Of a stretch of DNA of 64,000 bases, positions 1 to 13,227 are shown one piece after another. Below the pieces are notes generated by a model. That model had not been told where the DNA came from and did no database searches. It saw only the letters and a program-made list of their open reading frames with translations. Origin of the DNA: Microstegium vimineum (taxonomy: Eukaryota; Streptophyta; Magnoliopsida; Poales; Poaceae); contig CM039131.1 of NCBI GenBank assembly GCA_022036555.1, positions 37,671,920 to 37,735,919 of the forward strand. The letters run 5' to 3'. The position numbers and the translations under genes are program-made. Every line of letters begins with the position of its first letter. Position 1 is the first letter of the stretch.

Positions 1-3000
1 GTAGTAATTAAGGTTTTTTACCTTTTCCATTTTCAGGTGTGTTCTTCCCCTGTTGTTTCGTTTCTGGGGAGCAAGGGGTGGTGTCCTCTGTCCTGCATGC
101 ATGGGCAGTTCTGAGGCCCTGAGGGAACAGGCGAGCTGCTGCTGGCAGTTGGGCAACAGCTCCCCCGGTCCACTTCCCATGCGCAGGCGCAGGATTCTCT
201 GCAGAGGTCTGCAGCACCAACCCAACCCTACGTGCCTGCCTGCTTGCTCCCGGGGCGGCTGGAAGCATAACCCGTTTGTCTTGGTGCTTATCCAGCGGCC
301 TGCTGCATGCGACTGCGAGCTACTGTACTGCAGTGGACCTCGCCTTGAGCTGGATCCGGACCGGACGTCGTCCGTCCGTCCCACTGCAGCCTGCTACTGC
401 TACTGCCTCCGGATTAGAGGTGCAAGTTGTTGCAAAAACGACATGATGGACGGTGCAGTGTGATCGAGTGTACTGGCGGCAAGGCCGTCTCGCTGTCACC
501 CTCTTCCCGGCCCCTCCTCACCCTCAGTCTTCTGCCACTTTTATCTACTAACCGTACTCTCTCTCTCTCTCCCCCTCCCTGTAACCCGTAACAGTCTTCC
601 TCTCTGGTGGTGCCGTGGTGGATCCCCAAGGCCCCCAACCAACCGGCTTTACAGCTCGCTCCCAAGAAAAAAAAAGACAGATAATTGTGCCTGCCTGTGG
701 ACTCTGACCTGCCTGCACCAATGTCAATGCCTGGCCTGACCCTACTCCTCCTCAATAACGGGCGCGCGGGAAGCCTCTCGAGTCGCCTGCAGACGAGCAG
801 ACCGAGTCGCCTTAAGCTTGTTTTCCCCTAGCGCATGCACCGCCACCGCCTGCAGAGGATATGATGGCGTGCCGACGACATGGGCGCGGTGCTCGGCATG
901 TCGGCACCGCCGGTCCAGTCGTCGTCCCGCCCCATGCCATGCCAAGCCACCAACGGTGGAGTCTTCGTCGTCGTCGTCGTTCGTTCGTCACCGCCGGAGC
1001 GATCTCCGCGCGCGCGCGTGCGGGACACGGCGTGGCGCGGTGGAACCGGTGCAACTTGCCGCGCGAATCGAGCGTAAACGAAAGCAACTCCTTTTGACAT
1101 GGACGGTACTCATATCGGAGGCGCCTTTCTTCATTCGAGTCAATGACAATATATGGCCTTCCGGATTTTCAAGACCCTGACTGTAATAACAGGCTGTCGA
1201 TCGATGACCGGTCCAAGGACGCCACAGAAAATCAGCAACGCCCCCCCCCCCCCCCCCCCCCCCCCCCGACCCCGAGTGATGATCGTTGGACTACACACTA
1301 CTACTGTATTGCATTGTGGTGGTGCCTGTATCATGCTGGCGCTGAAGGCAACAGTGCCCCGGCCGGCCACACAGCACTGGACCTCAACACCTCAAGGAAG
1401 GCAATAGTACGTAGTAGCACCACACACCGCTATTGCCAGCGCCAGGCCGGCTGCGATGGCGACGAGATGGACGCCAGGCTGCTCCGCATCTCGACCGGCC
1501 GGCCTCGCCTCGCCTTTCCCTGCACACACTGTTCCCAGAGTGCAATCCGTTCGCTCGCTGGTCACCGGCCACTACGGCCGGCTCGGCAGAGGCCCAGCCC
1601 AGAGCGCCGGCCGCCCGGGCGCCTCCGCGATCGACAGGTCGACACGTACTTGCCGCTGGCCCAGCGTACAGCAGCAAGGCCATGCATGAAGAATGGCAAG
1701 CAATGCATGCAACCTGCACTGCAACAAGCCAACTACCCTGCCCAAAACCGATCGGATTGGACTGGACCACCAATAGACAGACAGACGCGCGCAGGCATGC
1801 AGTGCAGCAGCAGGGGCAGGGGCAGGGCAAAGCACGAGCAGCCACCACCCGTCCGTCGTATGGCCGGCCAGTGCAGAGACGACAGGGAGGCACATCGCAT
1901 CCTGACGATCCATCCACAGATCGATCCACATCCACCCCTCTCTCTGGCTCTCTGCCCCTGTGCATTGGCAGGGCTAGCTCATCATCATGGTGTGCATCTC
2001 GGTAAAGAAGCCAAGCAATCATCGCGATTCGCCACCAAAAATGCACTCACCATGCATACCAGTTCAGTCAAAACACGATAGAGACCTGACTTCCAGTGGG
2101 TAACAACTCCAGACAGACAGCCAGCATGGTGGACGCATCACCATCCGGTTTCCTATGTACTCCTACTAGTAGATGGATTACGAAAACCAGACCGCGCATG
2201 CATTGACGAAATGCAGATGGTCTAGTGACCATGAGTGCTTACGGACAAAATCTTACGTTATCAGCTATATAGAAAACACATGCTTGCATGCAATTTGATT
2301 GCCACGCTTCCATGACCTGGATCTCGGCGAGTTCCCGTTTCCCAAAGGCACGAGGCCTGGCTGGCGCAACCACGTAAATCCCGTGCGCAGGCATGAATAC
2401 AGTTTAGTCAGTTACCACGTAAATCCGGTCAACTTGTGTTGTGAACTTGTGATGCATGAATGCATGCATCGGCACAAGGATTTTTTCTTCTGAATCGCAA
2501 AGGTATAGCGCCTATGAGATGTGATGGGTCATGTGTTTGGTTAATTATTGCTGCCTGAAGCTCACGAAATAGGAGCACTCCGTAACAGTTTGTGTACTAT
2601 GCATTTGCATTCTGTACCAATATGTGTATAAAATTTCTAGGATATATGCCGACATTAGATAAGGCTATAAATATGAACCAGCAATTGCCTGCATGCCAAT
2701 ACTGAAATAGTTAAGAACCAGTGGTGCAGACCAGATTTATATTTTAGAGAGAGCCTGAACTTTTGACAGATCGTATCCATCCGAGTATAATTGCGTGAAA
2801 GTGACGAGCACAATTACTGCAATAAGCAAGGTGTTGACACAAATCCAGTCCTGCATCCAGAGGGCCAGTACGCCGGGATTGGACGAGGTCTCTAGGATTG
2901 CATGAGAATTGCACCAAGACCAGAAAAACTAGCTTAGTCAGTTTTGCAAGAGAATGGCCCAAGCTCTTGCTAACATCTATTTACAAGCTCCCACACAAAA

Positions 3001-3672
3001 ACTAGTCATTATATCCTTTCACTATGAAAAAAGAAGAAGCAACAGATAGCTTCAGTGAGCACATCTATTGTTGGGACACAAATATATGAGTTGCAAAGGC
3101 CATGCCCCGCTCTGACCGGAGAAGGCTAACGATGTGAATCACATGATAAGCAATTTGCAGGGATCTTGCAGGAACCTTCGCTCGCGGCTTCCAGAGCGAA
3201 GGCATGGAAAGGACAGCGAAGGCCCCGAACATGGATGCAGAGAATGTCAAGGCGGAGGCAAACAATGGAACAGAAAAGAAGGGGAACCCGAAGAAGACCT
3301 CCGGCTACCGAAGGGACAACTTCCTTGGTCGTCTTCCTATAACGTGTGGATCCAAAGCAGAAAATGGGCCTTCGTTGGGTGCAGATCGGGGCCCATGAAG
3401 CAAGGCGGTTGGCGAAAGAGAAGGCCCAAGATGCCCCTGCTTGTTCAACCTAGGTATGGGAATATCCCGAGTATATACATGTACCATTAAAGGTATTTTG
3501 GTAAAGAACTTTCTTCTGTATAGTGACTTATAAAGGGGAAGAAGGAACCTCTTACTTCGAGCTACTTTGGCAACCTTGGTTAAAGGCCCTCCTCAAGTTC
3601 CCTGATTCTCCCTGGTCGGGTCGCAGAACTCAACTTCTATCTAACCTATCAATCCAGCCAACTAGTGGCAGA
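1..3672. other. Intergenic DNA, no gene supported
   Basis: The first 2.1 kb is GC-rich and full of overlapping open frames, but none has protein-like composition or splice structure. It contains a CT-rich tract near 560-580 and a 27-base C run at 1241-1267. From about 3130 to 3660 there is a purine-rich, repeat-like stretch with a TATAAAGG box near 3530. It resembles a retrotransposon remnant, but I see no terminal repeats or coding domain that would fix its class. Confidence 0.5.
1241..1267. repeat. Poly-C homopolymer, 27 bases
   Basis: An uninterrupted run of 27 C. The complementary strand is a G tract able to form a G-quadruplex. Runs this long are unusual in plant genomes and their length is unreliable in most read types. 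Two similar runs occur in this window. Confidence 0.95.
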
Positions 3673-4219
3673 CCCAAGATTTTCGAGCTAGGTATTCAAA
3701 ATGCATAGGTCCAAAAAAAATATTTAGTGTGCATGATACCACATAGTATATATAGAAGACATATTTAACACATAATTGAGTATGATTTCATATATTCAAG
3801 AATTTTAGTATAGATTAAAATTATTTAACATAAAAAGGTACCAATAGTTCAACATAGAAAATCGGAATATATGGAATTTATAGTTTAATAGTTATATAAA
3901 GGATATGCAACAATAAAATGATTATAAATCTCAGAAATTATAAGATAACATATCCTATAGCTCCATCTTATTTAATTTCTTAGTGTGTTTCATATAAAAA
4001 AAATTGTAAAAAAGATCCTTTCGACACCTCATGACAGGGTAAACTAGCATCAATTTGAGAAGTTTGTAAACAATGGCATACCAAAAATTCTAATCTTTTT
4101 GGAGACTAGACAAAATAATATTAGATACAATTTGTAATCCTAACAAATTAAATGGGAAATTCAGAAGGATGAATCTCAACTTAAACCTAATAGGAACGCG
4201 GAAGCCTGAAAATCTTGGG
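3673..4219. mobile_element. Candidate small DNA transposon with 12-bp inverted ends
   Basis: CCCAAGATTTTC at 3673-3684 is matched by its exact reverse complement at 4208-4219. These bracket an AT-rich, non-coding stretch of about 550 bp. I did not find a convincing target duplication, so the true ends may lie a few bases further out and the superfamily is open. Confidence 0.4.
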
Positions 4220-4814
4220 CTACTAATCGATGTTGGTGGCCTCCTGCTGCCGGCCGGCCAATGCGTGTTGCCGCTGCCTGCAGGCCACCCTGCGCGCGGT
4301 GCCGTGGCTGCGCTGCTTTAGGTTGGTCGCTTGCCGCACGCTCGCCTGCAGTGTTGCTCAAGGGCGCCGCCTCCTGTTTGCTGCTATCCACTGGCCCCCG
4401 CGGCCCATCGAAGCTAGGGTTCGCCGGTTTAGGAGAAAACTGAGTCAGTCAACGGATTGCCGAGTTCGCGTGCGGAGAGGGATAGAGAGTTGGTAGGGTA
4501 GATTAAATGGGTTGCTATGCCTCGTTCGACCTTTGGTGAGAGAAGAAAATAAGTTAAAATTGGGTTGATTTGTCTGTTTTTCTATATAGTATATATGCAG
4601 TTCGCTGTATTTTTATTTTTTATCTATAGACTTATATATGCACTGTATGTATGAATTTTTTGACAAAAAAATTAGGTATACAACTGAATACTCTTGAATA
4701 CTGGTGGGCCCACCCATGCGACCAACACACTTTGCCCTCACTTTGTCTTCCATCTATCATCTTTATTTTCATCATGGTGAGTTATACATCTCACATCGTT
4801 CATGCCGTTTCATC

Positions 4815-5289
4815 CAGGGGCGGAGGGAGGGGGGGCTGGAGGGGCCTGACACCCCCATGATCTACTAATTCTCCTATATTATATAATTAAATACTCTTAA
4901 TCTGTCATGCTTTGGACTTTAAATACTCCCAAAGTTTGATTAGGAGTATCTCTTCAATGCTATTTTGTCCCTCCTAATCTAATCCAAAGTCCCAAACGTA
5001 AGTAGCTAATCACTTGAGACCCAAATACTTAGTTACAAGCAGTCCATTTAGCCATTTAAGCCTCTCCGACAGCAAAAAAAAAAACCTCGTGATGAATGTA
5101 AGCGTCGTTGGTCGCCCATTCAGCTTCCCATCGCAGCCAGCCTCTTCCGCAGACGCTACTGCGCACGCTGTCGACGGCCGACCGACGCTCGCTGATAGCT
5201 GCTGCCTGCTGGACGTCGATCTCGGATGCAAAACTTTGCCAGATAATGCAACACTACCCCCCTATACTCAGATCCTGGCTCCGCCCCTG
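4815..5289. mobile_element. Non-autonomous hAT-like element, 475 bp
   Basis: The element starts CAGGGGCGGAG and ends with CTCCGCCCCTG, an inverted terminal repeat beginning CAGGG as in hAT transposons. It is flanked by a perfect 8-bp target duplication, GTTTCATC, at 4807-4814 and 5290-5297. The interior has no transposase; its left part is AT-rich and 5100-5230 is GC-rich. Confidence 0.85.
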
Positions 5290-5297
5290 GTTTCATC

Positions 5298-6143
5298 TCT
5301 CATGGCCTTCATAGAGTTCACTCTCGTTTGTAGACTACCACTCAAACTTTCATGTCTCATATAAAACCAAACTTCCAATCTCTCACCTTTTTTAAAATTG
5401 ATGATAACCTCGCAAAGATATAAAAAGAATTATAATTTCAGGCTAACTGCATACACATTGCGCATTGGAATTTATGCCCCTAATTATAGAATATTATTCT
5501 CGAACATATTTTTTTTGTAAAGGTTAAATATGTTTTTCTTGAATTATTAAAATTATACCAATATTATAAAATATTTATTGTACTAAATATTATCTAATCT
5601 AAATATACTAAAGTGTAGTCTTGGTTAGAAAGCTTGATTGTTAGGTTCTTATTGCATTGGTGGAAAAAAACAGCCCACATACAAAAATATTCTCCACTTG
5701 TAGCCCACATCGCACATGCAGAGCAACGTCAAGGGAAAACCGGAGGCCAAGTTCAAAAAATAAACGGTGGCCTAATTTCTATTACTAAAACAAGAAAGTA
5801 ATTGCAAATATTCTCTTGATTTCTCGATTGATATTTTTAATCCAATTTTAAGAAGACATAACTTGCAAGTTTTAACAATTGCACTAGATCAATTTGTGTA
5901 TAAACACAATGCACAAAAGATTAAAACGAAGGGCTTACAATGTTACGTGAAAAAAATAGACGTCGATGGCAGATTGTTTCTCGGGAGGAAGAAAGTATGT
6001 TAGTATCATGGACTTATGTGCTCTACTAGGCGACGTTTATGGGCAAAAGAAGAGAACTATGACTAATTTCCTAATTAAAGCAAAGCCTAAAATTATTATA
6101 TATACTTAGGATACTTAGTAAATTTTGGGGCCTAGTTCGGTCG
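5298..6143. other. Intergenic, AT-rich
   Basis: Mostly AT-rich sequence with no recognisable gene. Its right end (near 6128-6148) continues directly into the sequence after 11374 once the 6149-11373 insertion is removed. Confidence 0.5.
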
Positions 6144-6148
6144 CACGC

Positions 6149-9100
6149 TGTAACACCCCTGGTGTTAATCACTTAATTAAAACTTGATCATGTCATCATA
6201 TGCATTAAGCATCACTCATTTGTTAAAAACCTGGATATGCATTGAACTAAAATGAGTTTACTTGCTTATGTTTGATCCATGGTGTGATTGCAGGGTCATC
6301 TTTTTAAAATTCTAAAATTTAAATTTGAATCCAAACCCTAATTCCTAAGGGGTGGATTAAACCCTAAACATGATTTTCAAAATCTATAAAGAATTTGCAT
6401 ATGGTTGTTTAAGCAATGTGATAGATCTCTGTTTGAATTGCATTTGTTGTGTTTACAGTTTTTCAAGTGTTGTTCAAGTTTTTAAAGTAATCTTAAAGGG
6501 GGTAAATCCTTTTAAAAAGGTTTTAAATTTCCAAAAATGCATTTTTATTTCTAGGCTGAATTTGAAAATGTGCATATTGTCAAAAGTGTAGATCATGAAA
6601 TTTGGAGAAACTTTGGTGTTCTAAGTTTTTCATGAAAACCCCTGGAAGGTTGAGCTTTTTGCAAAAACAGTCGCAGGGCAGTTTGGACATTTCACCGAAC
6701 ACCTGCATGTCGAGTTGAGTCATGGCGTCGACATCTGTCCGGCCACCTGCCGACACCACCGCACGCCTCATGGCCTCAGTGGGTGTTGCACCAGGTGCGT
6801 GGCAACGCCACGGCTCCGTTTCCGTCTACAAAACGAGACGTCGTCCACCCCTGCCCTCTCTTTCCACGCTCGACGCCGCACGCTCTGCTCTGTTCCGCCG
6901 CCGAGTGTGCACTTCACGTCGCCAAGCTTGCACAAGCATTCCAGTCACTCCCAAACTCGCCATCCACCATAATAGCTTTCGCCTGGAGCTAGTACACCTT
7001 CCGCACTAGTTGGTTGAAGCTGCGAACACGTGAATCGCCCGACGCGAAGTCTTCTTCCTCGGCTCCGGCGAGAGCGCCGTCGCTCTGGTTCGCAGTCTCA
7101 CCGGCTACACAGGAGCCACATTGTTCTTCTGGTTCTTGTTTCATCTTCCTTGTTCTTCACTGATTCCATTGCTATCCTCCGTTTTGCAAATGGTGGACCG
7201 TAGCTCCGGGAACGTCGACGTTGCCGCTCGTTTCATCTTCTCCGCCGGCACGGTCTTCGTCGACCGGTCGTTCTGCTTCATCTCCGGCCGCGATAGCAGG
7301 TGTTCCCTGACCAGGGTGAGTACCTCGAACTATCCGCGCGCTTGGTTTCCCTTGAATCGAGCCGTCGGGCTCTGTCCACGAGCGTCGCCGCGGTTCATGG
7401 TCGTCGCGACGGTGCGCTCGTCGGTCGTTCGCGTTAGTTGATCTTTTTCGAGTCGGAGTCTTGCGCTAGCTTCGCCTAGCTGTCCTGAGTCTGTTCATGT
7501 TGTTGGTTGATCGAGCACGTGCGTGTTTTGGTCGGCGCACGTTGCTCAGATCTTCGCCGTCCGCCATGGCCGTCGGCGAGGTCGTTTCGCTAAGGTTTTG
7601 CTTCGTTCTTGTTGCAGTCCGCGTTGTTTGGGGGCCGCTAAGCATGCTGGGTTGTTGGTTGAGCCGATTACGGCTTGTGCTTGCCGGCATACACGCGACC
7701 GAGATCGGACCGCCGCGGATGTCGCCGGCGAGGCTATTCTAAGGGATGGAAAGGGCTCTACCGTACCTCGATGGGTTCGGGATGACGAGTAGAGTCCAAC
7801 ACATGAGTTGGTTGAGCCGCTAAGTAGCCGCCGGCGACGTGCCGCCGTGTTTTATGGTCACCGGCGCCACTGCCCTGTTTTTGTGCCACTGACATGCGGG
7901 ACCCAGGTGTTAGTGAGTTTCATGAAGGGTTTTTCTAATTTCCAGTTTTGCACGGTAATGCTTTTTGTTATTTTTGTATGTTTATTTCTGTGCATAAATA
8001 AATTCTGTAAAAATTTGTGTATGCTCTATGTGATGTGTAGTATTTAAGAAAAATATAACATGTCCATGTTCAGTATGTTTTTAATTCTGTAAAAATGCTC
8101 AAAATAATTAAGAAATGACTTTTCATGATTTTTCATGCTCTGTATAGTGCTCCAAAAATTCTGGGAATTTTTGTGTAACCTTTATACACTTATATCTTGC
8201 TTTTTGGATTTTTGGATGAACTGTTATACATGGCTATTTATATAATTAGTTATAAAATGATTAGCAACCCTAATGACTTTAGGTTTTGAGTGATTTTGGA
8301 TTGTTTATGATTAATGGTCAACTGTCCAGTGACAACCACATTATGGACATGTATGATGTATTGTTGTTTGCTCAGTTCTTTTGGATATTTTATTAAACTT
8401 AGTAATTACTTCAGACATTTTGTAAATAAATTACTTTATGCTTTAGTTTAACTTTTCCTTCATGAAGGAAAGTGTCGGTGCTTTGACCCAGGGGGTCAAT
8501 CACCAACTAGTGAATTTGTATATTTTGTGCTCCCTCTCCCAGATGTGATGCAAGAAGAACACAATATTTATCCTGGTTCGTTCAAAAGAAGGCCCTACGT
8601 CTAGCGGGGAAGGATGGATTGTATTATCTTGCACCGAAGTGCTCGTACAGGGGGGTACAAGCTGGTTACACGGATGAACTCGAGGGAGGTCGAGGTCTAG
8701 AACTAGCAGGGCTACTCTAGGTGAGTCAGTTGATTGTTTGAGATGTTGATCAGGCAAGCGAGTGGTTTATAGGGTGTGCGGAAGACTTGTTGTCATTGGT
8801 TCTGGTGAGAGTTCGTGTGTGATTGCGGGTAGAGTCGATGATCGTCTCTTGTCCCGTGTGTCGTCTGTGTCATCTCTCTCTCCCTCTTTTATAGGCCAAG
8901 GGGAGGCTTAGGGTTGAAGGAACCTAGTAGGTATCGGAATGGGAGACATGTCCGTGCGCCATGCCTGCGACGAGACGTCGATCGCTGTAGCGGCATGTTC
9001 CTTCTGTACTTCCAGTGTTCCGAGGTATGGTGATGGCATATTGGTCGTCGCCGGGCGGTATGGCGTGGAACCTGCGAGTTCCATAGTTGAAGCGGGATGG

Positions 9101-11373
9101 ATTGGACGGGTCCCATGCCGCAACAGTCGGGGATGAGGATTGAGCCCCCGGGTCGAGGGGTATCGAGGCCTGCGTGACCCCGACGTATCCCTAAGGACGC
9201 GGTTGAGGACTACCTCACCCAAGATTCGAGGGGGTGCTCCGTACCCGAGGCGTGGCTGCAGTAGTTGTACGGTCGACGGGTAATCTGGGTAGGAGTGATG
9301 ACTTGACGGATTTGATCGAGGTAGTGAGCGCCCATGGCGTTAGGCGGGGGCGGATTCCATCATAGGATCCCCTTTTTCCCATACCGGGATCAGGTGAGCT
9401 GTTCGAGCCTCCTATTCGGGGGTCGTTCGTTCGACCCCCTGTCCGTCATTTCGAGGGGTTCAAAGTCGAGGGGGGGGGGAGGATCAACCTCTCTCTGCCA
9501 TTCAAAAGGTCGAGGTTGGGGGTCGTTCGTTCGACCCTCCCTCCGTTGATCGAGGGGTCGAGGTTGAAGGTCGTTCTGCCTTCCGTCCCTCTGATCATGG
9601 GCTGGCCCATGATTTGGCCACTTCTATTGGTGGGGTAGGCCTCCGCCTGGCGGGCCTTCCTCCATTGCTCGGTCGACTGTTGGGTTTCGCCTGGATGTTT
9701 AGGCGTTAGATTATCGTGGGTTAGGGTACCCCTTATCTTTGTACCCGACAGAAAGTTATACTCAAGATGTTTAATCTGTTTTGTTCATCTTTTAAGTGTT
9801 GTTTGTGTATTGCAAATCATCATGTCTATCATTTCAAGCATCATCTAAGCATATCATTATATTGTGTAGATTGTTCGTTTGTTGGGTTGGATAATCCCTC
9901 TCTTGAAGGGGATTTCTCTCTTGCTGAATCTGAGCCCGAGTTCGTTTATCCCTCCAACTAAGGCAAGCCCCGGTGCATTCAAGCCTTCCTTGTATTTAAA
10001 ATGTTTTATTTAAATACACTTATGGTTATTATTGCATTGTTCTTACTTTATTAAATTCCTACTTGATGCATAGCCTTCTCCTTGTGTTAATTGTACCTTA
10101 TACCTTGACACTTGTTTAAACATGAAAACTTTTGCCAAAATTGCTTAGTATGCTTAGAGTTTTCTAGTAGGTGATTTCCGGTCACTTACACATAGCGTAT
10201 TGCTTCGGCAAATGGTTATGCTCTTTTGAGAAAGGTTGTTGTTGGAAGTAATAATTCGTGACCGGGCGGACTCGGTGTTGGTGAGCCATCAGATGTGGAT
10301 ATCTGGTGAGCGGGTTCTTTCCGCCTGTGTCATTAGGAACCGTCCGTTGATGCATGACTAGGGTTGTGACTTTGGAGTACTTATCACATACTTTTGGAAG
10401 CCGGACTCTGGCTATTCTCGTCTTAAGAACGGTCAAACCGCACTGGGAGTGGAGAGATGGCGAGTGTAGTGTGTACCCTCCAAGTTAGCGAACTGGATGG
10501 AGGTGTACTGTGCTCTCGGGTGGCGGAACCCCGGTTTTGGCGAGAGGATCCAGGGAAAGGTAGTCATATGCGTGCTTTAGTGCTGCATATGCCGTGTGTT
10601 AGGGAAGCCCCAGCTGGGATAAACCGGTTCAAATCGTCGTGTTCCTCGGATATGGAAACATAACCCTGTCTTCTTCATCGTAGTTAATGAAACTTAAATT
10701 GGATACTTGTGGTTCCTTTCATGGATGGTTTATTACCCTGTTATCAATCATAAATTTAGATTGGTACATGAGTAATCTTTTAAATGAATAAAATGAATTT
10801 TCAATTCTTTTTATAATTACTCATTTATGCAAAATACTTGATTCTTGCAAACTACCCCTTGAATCATATGACTTGCATACCTTTTGTCCACCAAATATTT
10901 TCTTTTGTCGGATAAGTCTTGTTGAGTACCCCATACTCAGGGTATGTTAACCCCTGTTGCAGATGAGGGTCCCAGTCCGGTCTGTGTGGCTTCGTGCTGC
11001 ATGACCGTTGTTTCAGTTAATGAGGATGAAGAGTAGTTGTCTTTGCTTGACTCTTGGGCAAGAGTACCTCGGTTGTTTGTATATACTCTAACAGCAGCTT
11101 GGTATTATGTTATCTTATGACACTTAAGTTATGTTTCAAAACTTATGGTTTGTAATATGACTTCAAATTTCCGCTACTTTGATGTAATATAAATTATTGT
11201 ATTACTTCTGCAATGTTTATAATGAGGAGATCTTGTTCGGAAAGAAGTGAATGAACCATTGTAAAGTGGTGACACCTGACGGACTAATTAAGGATTGGAT
11301 CATTTGTTTGGGATTAAGTCGGATGGACTATTAATCCTGGCAAGTGGGTCCTTTCTTAAAAGGTTCTGTCACA
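6149..11373. mobile_element. Long solo LTR, Ty3/gypsy-like, about 3.9 kb, interrupted by another LTR
   Basis: The segment begins TGTAACACCCC and ends TTCTGTCACA (TG...CA). It is flanked by a 5-bp direct repeat, CACGC, at 6144-6148 and 11374-11378. No second copy of either end occurs inside and no gag or pol is visible, so it reads as a solo LTR rather than a whole element. Removing the nested LTR (8473-9750 plus duplication) leaves about 3.94 kb. That length and the TGTAACACC start resemble the long-LTR gypsy families of grasses; family membership is inferred. A GC-rich section at 6715-7900 gives several open frames, but none looks like a protein. Confidence 0.65.
8473..9750. mobile_element. 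Solo LTR of the TGTCGGTG family, 1278 bp
   Basis: It starts TGTCGGTGC, ends GTACCCGACA and is flanked by GAAAG at 8468-8472 and 9751-9755. There is no internal region, so it is a solo LTR left by LTR-LTR recombination. It matches the LTR at 29553-30981 along most of its length: the start, the block near 8570-8670 containing CAGGGGGGTACAAGCTG, and the last 30 bases. It carries only two to three copies of a GGGTCGTTCGTTCGACC motif, against about six in the relative. Confidence 0.85.
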
Positions 11374-11660
11374 CACGCCCTCAGGTACGCCCCTGTGGCG
11401 GGGTACTCAACCCGTCGCTCGACGCGTTACTGGCTATCGACAAAGATTGGCGGGTGAGGGGAGGCATCACCTAAGCAGATGGCGGACTCCGCATAGGTAG
11501 TCCACAGTCAGCCATTATCTGCCTACTACTAGCTTTCCTTCTTACTTTCAGTTGAAGTATTTCTATTGATCGGTCCAGGTCGAGGTCGTTGGCCTACGCT
11601 TTGGAACTTGGAAGAAGGACACTCATTATCTGAAGAAGTAAGCAGACCTATATATTCCCT
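11374..11660. other. Intergenic repeat-like sequence
   Basis: Continues the host sequence split by the solo LTR (..CGGTCG/CACGC/CCTCAGG..). No gene is visible. Confidence 0.4.
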
Positions 11661-11667
11661 TAACCTT

Positions 11668-12290
11668 TATTTTTTTAGATAATGGAAGATACTTCCCGCT
11701 TCTACGTTACCGCACACAGCGTTTACAAAATTACATAGTTTCAGCATTATTGCTGGTGTATCACGGAAACAAAGAAACACAAATATTATGCATGACAGAG
11801 TCTATTATTAAATTTCCATCCATGAGAGGCGAACAGCTCCAGCGTCGTGGTCTCTAATTTTCTGCTCGCTAACCTTTGTTTCATCATCACGCTGCAGCAG
11901 TGCCCAAAACCGCATCCAGTATGTTCCCCTGAAAATAGCCTGCATAAAAGATGTATATTTGCAATTTTGAAAAATAAGATCATTGCGACATCTCCAAATT
12001 GCTCGACATAAAGCAGCTACTCCAACTAGAATATATTTCTTCTCTTTTAATTCAAAATTTGATAGCCAATTCCCTAACATGTAGGATACAGAGCTAGGAG
12101 GGGTTAACCCAGTAGCTATATAGACAATCCTCCATATTGTCTTTGCATGATGACAATCAAAGAAAATATGTTTAATAGTTTCATTACAATTAAAAAACAA
12201 CACTTTTGACTACCTTTCCAATATATTCCATTAACCTAACCAGTCAGAATCCTTATTCCAATAACCCTTAGCCCTAGCTTTCATTGAAGG
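11668..12290 (-). pseudogene. Truncated LINE: C-terminal zinc-binding region of a non-LTR reverse transcriptase
   Basis: The minus-strand frame 12203-11808 encodes a zf-RVT-type segment: ETIKHIFFDCHHAKTIWR, then a Trp-rich stretch ending RGTYWMRFWALLQRDDE. This is the typical end of the ORF2 protein of plant L1-type LINEs. The frame is opened by a frameshift: the residues expected just before it (AKRNW...KKC type) lie in another frame up to about 12285. Reverse-transcriptase and endonuclease domains are absent, so this is a 5'-truncated dead copy. A T-run near 11669-11676 on the plus strand may mark the poly(A) end. Confidence 0.75.
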
Positions 12291-13215
12291 AAGTGAGGGT
12301 CGACCTTTTGCCTTCGTATGTATCAACTAGCCGTTATCAGATCCGAGGTCTAATTTACTAGATTGGCAAAAGAGGCGGGTGTAGGACAAGAAGCCAATCA
12401 TCATGCATTGTTCGGCATGACCGTAGTAGCAGCATCCATAGACTTCGCTCCGCCTACTCTGCGCTCGCATGCCAGGGTCGATGTGTTTACCTACAAAGCA
12501 GAAATTCCACATGTGCCTGCGGACACCAGGCTTATCCTAACCGGTAGCGAGCATCAAGATTCGCGCAGAGGAGGGGGCGGCGGCCGGCTGCGGAGGACGC
12601 CGGTGTGCAACGACCGGGACCAGTGGACGCCAGTAGCGGCGGCCAGGGGCAGAGGACGCCGGGGGGAGGGGCAGCCGAGGTTGCGGCCGGAGCCGGAGGA
12701 CGCCGGGGTCGGCGGCGGCCAGGGGCGGAAGATCAACGCCGGGGTCGGCGGCTGCCAGAGACGGACGACGCCGAGGTTGGCGGCGCTGGAGCCGGGAGCG
12801 GCAGAGCTAGGGGCGCCGAGGTCGACAGCCCGGAGCCAGGAGAGTCGGAGATAGCTTGACGCGGTGGAGACCAGGCAACAGGCGAGCAGCGCCGTGCGGG
12901 TGCGGGGGCCGGGGACGGATGGGAGAGAAAGAGATTAAAAAATAAAAAAGAAAGTGGGACCCACAACGAGATGGACGGCTAAGATAATCCATGTGATCGC
13001 AAGAGCATGTGGGCTTGCATTTCCCGGTTTACCTACTATCGTGCCATGCATTGGCACACACGCTCCGCTATGGCATTGTTGTGGTTCTGAGTCAATGCCT
13101 TTACCGTGTTGTTGTGGGCCTGAATTTTCCAATCCTAGAGAATCGAATAGGATTGGCTGGGTTGGACATCGAGCCAAGCATCCAACCCAGAAGCAATTAT
13201 CACGAACACTTGCTC
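12291..13215. other. GC-rich intergenic block, no gene called
   Basis: 12560-12900 is strongly GC-rich with repeats of GGACGCCGG and GCGGCGGCC-like words, open in several frames on both strands. Such open frames are expected from base composition. It may be a captured exon or the core of an unrecognised element, but no domain or splice structure supports a gene. Confidence 0.4.
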
Positions 13216-13227
13216 TTGAAAGGGTCA

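Noticed and set aside
1143..2081. 312-codon open frame with a proline run
   Set aside because: The proline run comes from the 27-base C tract. Composition is not protein-like, several frames are open at once in this GC-rich region, and there is no domain or splice support.
12363..12859. 163-codon open frame in GC-rich DNA
   Set aside because: Open in several frames on both strands because of base composition; low-complexity Gly/Arg text without a domain.
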